Origin: Planctomycetes bacterium UBA4800
GTDB lineage: Bacteria > Planctomycetota > UBA8108 > UBA8890 > UBA8898
Reading direction: 5' to 3'
Assembly (NCBI GenBank): GCA_002402755.1
Contig: DHGK01000388.1
Coordinates: 1-5,715, forward strand
Length of the DNA: 5,715 bases
This document shows, piece after piece, positions 1-5,300 of this stretch; within the stretch, counting starts at the first letter, position 1, and each line of letters opens with the position of its first letter. The notes under the pieces are model-generated. The model was given only the letters and a program-made list of their open reading frames with translations. It was not told the DNA's origin and did no database searches. The translations under genes and the position numbers were made by a program.

Positions 1-20
1 CGAGAAAACCGTGAACGGTT
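1..20 (-). terminator. Weak terminator-like hairpin downstream of the cyclase gene
   Basis: Read on the minus strand, about 60 bases after the cyclase stop, AACCG and CGGTT can pair around a TTCA loop and the transcript continues into TTTTCTCG. The stem is only 5 bp and the U run is four, two of which are in the stem, so this is a poor intrinsic terminator. The hairpin is the core of a longer imperfect palindrome covering 1-26, with CGAG at one end and CTCG at the other. It touches the window edge, so more of the structure may lie outside. It could equally be part of the adjacent intergenic repeat. Confidence 0.25.
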
Positions 21-21
21 A

Positions 22-64
22 CCTCGTTCCGTCCTTCGTGGTCTCTGTCTTCTCCGTGGTGAAT
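22..64. repeat. CT/GTG-rich low-complexity intergenic repeat element
   Basis: This stretch is built from degenerate units of about 10-12 bases such as CCTTCGTGGT, CTCTGTCTT and CTCCGTGGTGAAT. Its texture and lower GC differ sharply from the coding DNA beside it. From memory, similar 'cttcgtg.../ctctg.../ctccgtggtgaa' strings are scattered between genes in many bacterial genomes and assembled metagenome genomes; no search was run here. It lies just past the cyclase stop, where such elements often sit. Its function is unknown. A shared GGTGAA fragment also appears at the far right end of the window (5704-5709). Confidence 0.45.
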
Positions 65-78
65 CGGAAAGAGCCCGC

Positions 79-2115
79 CTACGGCCGGTAGCCCCGCAGG
101 AAGCGCAGGTACTGCGCCATCGCCATGAGCGGCCAGTAGTGCCGGTAGAAGTGATAGCGGAGATAGAACACGCGGGGAAAGCCCGTGCCGGTCCACTCCG
201 CCTCGTCCCAGGTGCCGTCCCGGCGCTGCGTGTCGAGCAGGTATCGCAGGCCGTGCCGCGCGGCCTGGCTGTGCCCCTCGCCGCCGGCGAGAAGCCCCAT
301 GAGGGCCCACGCGGTCTGGGAGGCCGTCGACGGGCCCTTGCCCTTGCGGCTCGGGAAATCGTACGAATCGGCCCGCTCCCCCCAGCCGCCGTCGTCGTGC
401 TGGACGCTCATGAGCCACTCGACCGCCGCGCGGACGTAATCCTTGCGCATGTCCTCGCCGATGAGCCTGAGGCCGCGCAGCACCTGCCAGGTGCCGTAGA
501 GGTAGTTGACGCCCCAGCGCCCGTACCACGAACCGTCCTCGCACTGGTCCTTGCGGATGAACTCCAGCGCGCGCCGCACGGCCGGGTGCCACGGGCTGAA
601 CCGTTCCGGCGCCACGATGCCGAACATCTCCAGCACGCGCGCCGTGATGTCGGCCGTGCTGGGGTCGATCATGGCGTTGAAGTCGGCGAACGGAATGTTG
701 GTGAGGAAGCTCTTGTCGTTGTCGCGATCGAAGCTCGCCCAGCCGCCGTTCGCGCTCTGCATGCCGAGGACCCACTGCAGCCCGCGCTCGATCGCGGCGT
801 CGACCGCAGGCGATGCGCCCGGCGCGTGGAGCGTCCGCAGGCCCATCATCACCATGACCGTGTCGTCGACATCGGGATAGAACTCGTTCTCGAACTCGAA
901 GTACCAGCCGCTCGGCGGCGCGGGGTTCTTGACCTTCCAGTCGCCCTTGGTCCGGACCTCCTTGGACAGGAGCCATGCGGCCGATGACCGCAGGCGCGGC
1001 TCCTCGTCGACCGCTGCGCCCGACACGCCGAGCGCGTAGGTCGAGATCGCGGTGTCCCACACGGGCGAGTGGCAGGGCTGCACGCGGATCGTGTCATCCT
1101 CCGGATCGTGGATCTCGAGCGCGTCCAGGTCGTGCAGGCCCTTGGCGATGGCCGGATGGTCGTCCGGGTAGCCGAGACAGCGGAGCGCCATGATGCTGTT
1201 GACCATGCCGGGGAGGATGGCGCCCAGGCCGCCCGAGCGCTCGAAGCGCCGCAGCATCCAGCGCTCCGCGCGCCTGATCGCCATCGTGCGCGCGAGCGCG
1301 ATCGGGAACTTCTCGGCCATCTTCAGCGCCTTGTCGGTGAGCAGGAAGAGCGTGCCCCACGAGAGGACCTTCGGCGGCCGCGGCAGCGACAGGTCGGCGT
1401 TCTCCCGTCCGCCGGCGAAGAGCTCGTCGACGCCGCACTCCGGCGGGATCGCGCAGACGGGCTTGAGCGCGTAGAGGATCGACATCGGCACGAAGATCGC
1501 GCGCGCCCACGACGAGATCGAGTAGATGTTGATCGGGATCTTCGAGGGCAGGAGGATCATCTCGGGCGGCACCGCCGGCACGTGCGACCACGCGTACTGG
1601 CCGAAGAACGCCAGGTAGAACTTCGTGTACGTGCTGGCGTTGGCGGCGCCGCCGAGGTCGAGAATGACCGCCCTGGCGCGGCGCATGTCCTCCTCGTCCG
1701 CGGAGACGCCCGCGACCTTGAGCGCGAAGTAGCTCAGGACGGACACGGAGAGCTCGGGCGGGCCGTTCTCGTAGGTCGCCCAGCCGCCCTGCGGGAGCAT
1801 GCAGCGCCGGATCGTCCTGGCGTACCCGGGGATGCGCGGGTCGTCGTGCCGCCCCATGAAGGTGCGGAAGAGAATGAAGTAGCTCTCGACGGTGGTGTCG
1901 GCCTCGAGCTCCGCGACCCAGTACCCCGCATCGTTCTGGCGGGCGAGCAGCCAGTCGCGCGCCCGCGCCACGCCCTCCGCCACGGACGGCTCGGCCGGGG
2001 AGGGCAGGTGCGGGAGCGCCGGGCTCTTGCGTCGGCGCGCCGGACGCGCGGGCGCGGCGGGCGCACGCTGCTTGATCAGCTTCAGGAGGTCCAGCGGTCC
2101 GGTCTTCTGTTCCAC
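79..2115 (-). CDS. shc: Squalene-hopene cyclase
   Basis: This class II triterpene cyclase protonates squalene and cyclises it to hopene/hopanol, the first committed step of hopanoid synthesis, as a monotopic enzyme on the inner membrane. Numbered from the chosen start (678 residues; the family is usually about 630-680), the catalytic acid motif DVDDTV is at 415-420, replacing the usual DXDDTA. The QPCHSPVWDT active-site strand starts at 346. QW-type repeats end in GYW 64-66, GGW 110-112, GGW 457-459, GSW 528-530, GGW 576-578 and GTW 634-636. The C-terminal GTGFP (643-647) and FYLRYHFYRHYWPLMA complete the family signature. DXDD rather than DCTAE excludes an oxidosqualene cyclase. By motif alignment with the Alicyclobacillus enzyme, His451 corresponds to Arg492 and Tyr420 to Phe462. 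The start is GTG at 2115, with GGAGG eight bases upstream; an open frame continues to a GTG at 2298, but that extension is Arg/Ala-rich and unlike the family. Residues 18-40 form an Ala/Pro/Arg linker. No other hopanoid gene is in the window. Confidence 0.95.
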   Translation of the reverse strand: MEQKTGPLDLLKLIKQRAPAAPARPARRRKSPALPHLPSPAEPSVAEGVARARDWLLARQNDAGYWVAELEADTTVESYFILFRTFMGRHDDPRIPGYARTIRRCMLPQGGWATYENGPPELSVSVLSYFALKVAGVSADEEDMRRARAVILDLGGAANASTYTKFYLAFFGQYAWSHVPAVPPEMILLPSKIPINIYSISSWARAIFVPMSILYALKPVCAIPPECGVDELFAGGRENADLSLPRPPKVLSWGTLFLLTDKALKMAEKFPIALARTMAIRRAERWMLRRFERSGGLGAILPGMVNSIMALRCLGYPDDHPAIAKGLHDLDALEIHDPEDDTIRVQPCHSPVWDTAISTYALGVSGAAVDEEPRLRSSAAWLLSKEVRTKGDWKVKNPAPPSGWYFEFENEFYPDVDDTVMVMMGLRTLHAPGASPAVDAAIERGLQWVLGMQSANGGWASFDRDNDKSFLTNIPFADFNAMIDPSTADITARVLEMFGIVAPERFSPWHPAVRRALEFIRKDQCEDGSWYGRWGVNYLYGTWQVLRGLRLIGEDMRKDYVRAAVEWLMSVQHDDGGWGERADSYDFPSRKGKGPSTASQTAWALMGLLAGGEGHSQAARHGLRYLLDTQRRDGTWDEAEWTGTGFPRVFYLRYHFYRHYWPLMAMAQYLRFLRGYRP

Positions 2116-2123
2116 GCGATACG

Positions 2124-2128
2124 CCTCC
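2124..2128 (-). promoter_or_regulatory. Ribosome binding site deciding the cyclase start
   Basis: On the minus strand, GGAGG lies eight bases before the GTG at 2115, an ideal Shine-Dalgarno spacing. No comparable site precedes the GTG at 2298, and the GTG at 2130 (Val57 of the longest frame) lacks one too. This supports a 678-residue cyclase. Confidence 0.7.
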
Positions 2129-2177
2129 ACGGCGGGCCGAGGCGCCTTCCAGTCGCGCCGTAGAAACCCGGGGAAAG

Positions 2178-2206
2178 AAGATACTCGATGTCGCCCGCCC
2201 GCGCAA
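2178..2206 (-). promoter_or_regulatory. Candidate sigma-70-type promoter for the cyclase gene
   Basis: On the minus strand, TTGCGC (2206-2201) and TATCTT (2183-2178) are separated by exactly 17 bases. The -10 matches the consensus at four of six positions and the -35 at three of six. Transcription would begin near 2171 and leave a leader of about 55 bases before the GTG at 2115. That agrees with the short start and conflicts with initiation at 2298. The call rests on pattern matching only. Confidence 0.35.
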
Positions 2207-2224
2207 GACCGCGCGGCGGCCGCT

Positions 2225-2240
2225 GCGCGCGTTCGCGCGC
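2225..2240. repeat. GC-only inverted repeat in the divergent control region
   Basis: GCGCGCG and CGCGCGC form 7-bp arms around TT. As RNA this would fold as a 6-bp stem with a GTTC loop on either strand. No U run follows, so it is not an intrinsic terminator. It lies between the two outward promoters. In DNA this GC-rich, CG-alternating motifs can arise by chance, so a regulatory role is only possible. Confidence 0.25.
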
Positions 2241-2272
2241 GGCGAGCGTCCGGATCGCGGGAACGCCGTAGC

Positions 2273-2289
2273 CTGTCTACATCTGACAG
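2273..2289. promoter_or_regulatory. Palindrome CTGTC-N7-GACAG, possible operator
   Basis: The sequence CTGTCTACATCTGACAG has perfect 5-bp arms around seven bases. It covers the position where the -35 box of the plus-strand promoter would fall, since TATAAT begins 12 bases downstream. Its AT-richer, non-coding character makes it stand out from the surrounding GC-only DNA. Dimeric helix-turn-helix regulators often bind sites of this size. The arm spacing (CTGT-N9-ACAG) is one base too long for the E. coli-type LexA box. No regulator gene is in the window, so the cognate protein is unknown. Confidence 0.4.
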
Positions 2290-2300
2290 AGCGTACACGG

Positions 2301-2306
2301 TATAAT
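2301..2306 (+). promoter_or_regulatory. Consensus TATAAT -10 box upstream of the amidase gene
   Basis: A perfect TATAAT occurs in strongly GC-rich DNA, correctly oriented for the downstream gene, with a predicted start near 2313 and a leader of about 80 bases. The 17-base-spaced -35 hexamer (TACATC, 2278-2283) is poor. A good CTGACA (2283-2288) lies only 12 bases upstream of the -10, too close for normal use. The promoter may need an activator, or the CTGTC-N7-GACAG palindrome may be the control site. Confidence 0.5.
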
Positions 2307-2308
2307 CG

Positions 2309-2353
2309 AAAAAGAGCGCGGGTCTGAAGAAGAGCGCGAGTAAGAAGAGCGCG
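2309..2353 (+). repeat. Three short direct repeats, AAGAAGAGCGCG type
   Basis: The 12-mer AAGAAGAGCGCG occurs exactly at 2327-2338 and 2342-2353, and with one mismatch at 2309-2320. The spacings are 18 and 15 bases, both multiples of three. In the frame of the downstream gene each copy reads Lys-Lys-Ser-Ala, but no ATG, GTG or TTG opens that frame between the TAA at 2303 and the ATG at 2393. The repeats overlap the predicted transcription start and the early leader. They may be a regulator or RNA-binding array, slippage products, or the remnant of a longer N-terminus. Confidence 0.5.
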
Positions 2354-2361
2354 GATCGGTG

Positions 2362-2387
2362 TCGCGCGGGTTTCGCGCGAAAAGGAG
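2362..2387 (+). promoter_or_regulatory. GC hairpin abutting the AAAGGAG ribosome binding site
   Basis: TCGCGCG (2362-2368) and CGCGCGA (2374-2380) form a perfect 7-bp stem with a GGTTT loop. It is followed without a gap by AAAGGAG (2381-2387), and the ATG comes five bases later at 2393. The ribosome binding site is good and fixes the start. The stem does not hide the site but would stand directly against the initiating ribosome and could tune translation. GC-rich background makes chance pairing possible. Confidence 0.5.
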
Positions 2388-2392
2388 CTCGG

Positions 2393-5300
2393 ATGATTCT
2401 CGGCGGCGCGTGCGCCCTTGTTCTCGGCCTGTCGGCGGCGGGGCTGGACGGGAAAACCGTCTTCCTGAGCCCGGGCCACGGATTCTACTACCACGCCACG
2501 TACGGTTGGCTCACGCAGCGCCCGGCGATCGAGCTCATCTGCGAGGACGTCGAGACCGCGGATACCTGTTTCGCCTTTCTCACCGAGTACCTGCGCCGCG
2601 CGGGCGCGGATGTCTGGCCGTGCCGCGCGGAATGCCCCTCGCCGGTCGAGATCATCATCGACGATACGGACCCGCGCTACGAAGAGGAGGGCGCGTGGCT
2701 GCCGATCGCGCCGGACGGCTACAACGGCGGCGCGCGGTACGCGAGCGTGGCGCCCGGCTCGAGCGCCGTCGCGCGCTTCCGCCCGTCGTTTCCCGCATCG
2801 GGCCGCTATCCGCTGTACCTGTGGTACCCGGCGGGGACGGACCGGACTGCGGCCGCGCTCGTCAGGGTGCGGCACGCGGCGGGCGTCGAGACCGTCCGCA
2901 TCAACCAGCAGCGCCACGGGAGCACGTGGCGCTTCGCCGGCTGGTACTTCTTCTTCGCGGGCGAGGGGCAGACCATCGAGATCTCGGCCGACGGCGCCGA
3001 CACGACGAAGATCGTCGTCGCCGACGCGATCCGCATTGGCGGCGGCATGGGCTCGGTCGAGCCCAACGACGGCGTGGGCGGGATCTCGGGCCAGCTTCGC
3101 TACCACGAGTGCTCGGTCTACTGGGCGCGCTACCAGGGAGCGCCCGACGCCGTCTACAACCCCTTGTCCGACGGCGATGGCTCCGACGATGTGACGTGCC
3201 GGCCGCGGTACTCCGAGTGGGAGCGCGAGGGCGGCGAGGACGCGCTCTATCTCTCGTACCACACGAACGCGGGCGGCGGCACGGGCACCGAGACCTACAG
3301 CATGACGGGCGGGGCTCCCCCCGGCAGCAGGCTTCTTCGCGACCTCCTGCAGGAGGAGATCGTGCGCGACCTGCGGGAAGCCTGGGATCCCGCCTGGGTC
3401 GACCGCGGCACCAAGGAGGCGAACTTCGGCGAGCTCAGGCTGCTCTCGACCATGCCCGGCGCGCTCATCGAGAGCGCGTTTCACGACAATCCGGCCGACC
3501 TGGCCGCCGAGCGCTCGCCCCTGTGGCGCCGGATCGTGACGCGGGCCATCTACCACGCCGTCGTGCGCTACTGGCACGGCGACGCCGCGGTCATGCTCCC
3601 CGAGCCGCCCGAGGGGCTCGCCGCGCGCGCGATCGATGCGGGCAGCGTGCGCCTCTCGTGGCGCGCGGGGCCCGCCGGCGCGGGCGCGTGCGGCGCGGGC
3701 GCGGCCGAGTACTACCGCGTCGCCGTGAGCCGCGACGGGCTCGCGTTCGCGCTCGACGGCGAGACGGCGGCGACGAGCGCGACGCTGGAGAACCTCCCCG
3801 CCGGCGTGCCGCTCTTCTTCCGCGTCACGGCCGTGAACGGGGGCGGCGAGTCGCTGCCGTCGGCGACGGCCGGCGTTGTCCTGCCCGGCGACCCGGAGCG
3901 CGCGCGGCTACTGCTCGTGCATGCCTTCCCGGGCGATGAGGGCGTTGTCCGGAGCGTCACCTGGCTGACCGACCGGCTCGGCGACGTGCTCAGGCTGGAG
4001 CCGGGCAGGACGCCGGGCGGCCGCGACGGCGCGCTGGAGCACGCGGCGGCGCTGCACGCGGCGCGGCCCGATGCGGCGCTCGATTTCGCCGAGAAGGAGG
4101 CGCTCGGCGACTTCGCCCTCGATGCCTACGACGCGATCGCGCTCGATTTCGGCGAGCAGGCCGACAACGTGCTACCCGAGGCCGCGGCGGAGCTTCTCGT
4201 GCGCTTTCTGGACGGCGGGGGCAGGGCCGTCGTCACCGGAGGCGCGGCCGCGTCGTGGATCGCCGCGCGCGGCGGCGCGCAGGCGCGCGCGTTGCTCGCG
4301 CGCATGGGAGTCGAGTTCGGTGCGAACCTGACGGCGCCGGCGACGATCGCGTCGTACGGCGCATTCGCCGGCCTGGGCATGTTCAGCCTCGGCGAGACGA
4401 CGGACTGGCGGCGTTCGGGTGCGACCGTGCTCACACAGATCAGGCCGGTCGCGGGAGTCTCGGCCGCCGTCATGAACGCGGCCGCCGGCATCGTCGGCGT
4501 GCACAGGCCCGGCAAGGGCGTGTGGTGCGGTTTCGCGCTCGAGGCCGTGCCGCTCGGCGCGATGCGGGCGGCGTTCTGCGCGCGGGCCCTGGAGGCGGCG
4601 CTCGGCGCGCCGGCGCTCGACACCCCGGAGATCGAGCTTCGCGAGGGAAGGGCGCTGATGCTGCTTGCGAACGGCGAGGCGCGGGCGGCGCTCGGCACGA
4701 TGGCGCAGGGCGAGGTGCGCTGCGCGTGGTCCGTCGAGGGAGGCCCCGCGGGCGGCGCGACGATCGAGAGCACGGCCTGGGCGCTCGCGCGGGAGGGCTT
4801 CGGTTTCGGAGACTACGACGACGTCTCCGTGATCCCGATCGCGGCGCGCGCGTGCCCGTCGGTCCTCATGCGGCACGCGTTCTCGGTGGACGATCCCGCC
4901 GCGCTCGCGAGCCTCCTCCTCGATGTGCGCTACGACGACGGCTTCTCCGCCTACGTGAACGGCCGCGAGGTCGCGCGGCGGAATCTCGCCGCGGACGCGG
5001 GCCTCGGCGCGTGGGCGCTGAGCTCGATCGAGCCGACGCGCGAGGAGATCGAGATCGGCGCGGCGGCGGCGCCCGCGCTTCTCCCGGGCGAGAACGTGCT
5101 CGCCCTCTCGTTCCACAACGCGAGTGCGACGAGCTCGGACTTCACGGCGAGCGCGGCGTTGCGGGCGTGCGCGCCGGGCGGGGGCTGCGTGTTTCCGATT
5201 CCTCCCGGCGCGGCCTGGCACTACATGACGTGCGGGCAGACGGCCGGCGAGGCCTGGAACGCGGCGTCCCTCGATGCTCTCGGCCTGACGGCGCGCCTGC

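Noticed and set aside
79..2115. Oxidosqualene (sterol-type) cyclase
   Set aside because: The acid motif is DVDDTV of the DXDD type, not DCTAE, and the length matches bacterial hopene cyclases.
1069..2163. Plus-strand open frame of 364 residues antisense to the cyclase
   Set aside because: Its Arg/Asp/Glu/Val-rich composition is the mirror image of the cyclase codons, and it has no ribosome binding site or recognisable fold.
2273..2289. LexA (SOS) box
   Set aside because: The E. coli-type box needs CTGT-N8-ACAG; here the gap is nine bases, and no SOS gene is nearby.
2309..2353. CRISPR array
   Set aside because: There are only three 12-base units spaced 15-18 bases apart, with no unique spacers of normal length and no cas genes.
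2405..2413. Lipoprotein signal around Cys7 of the amidase
   Set aside because: The residues before the Cys are L-G-G-A, with Gly instead of Leu/Val at -3, and the Cys is too close to the N-terminus to follow a full hydrophobic core.
1094..3577. Minus-strand open frame of 827 residues across the cyclase, the control region and the amidase
   Set aside because: It overlaps two well-supported genes on the wrong frame or strand, is dominated by Arg/Ala/Gly/Pro, shows no domain, and arises from high GC at codon third positions.
2359..3939. Plus-strand open frame of 526 residues overlapping the amidase
   Set aside because: It is the +1 shadow of the amidase with very Arg-rich composition. Only its first residues are of interest, and these are discussed under the signal peptide question.
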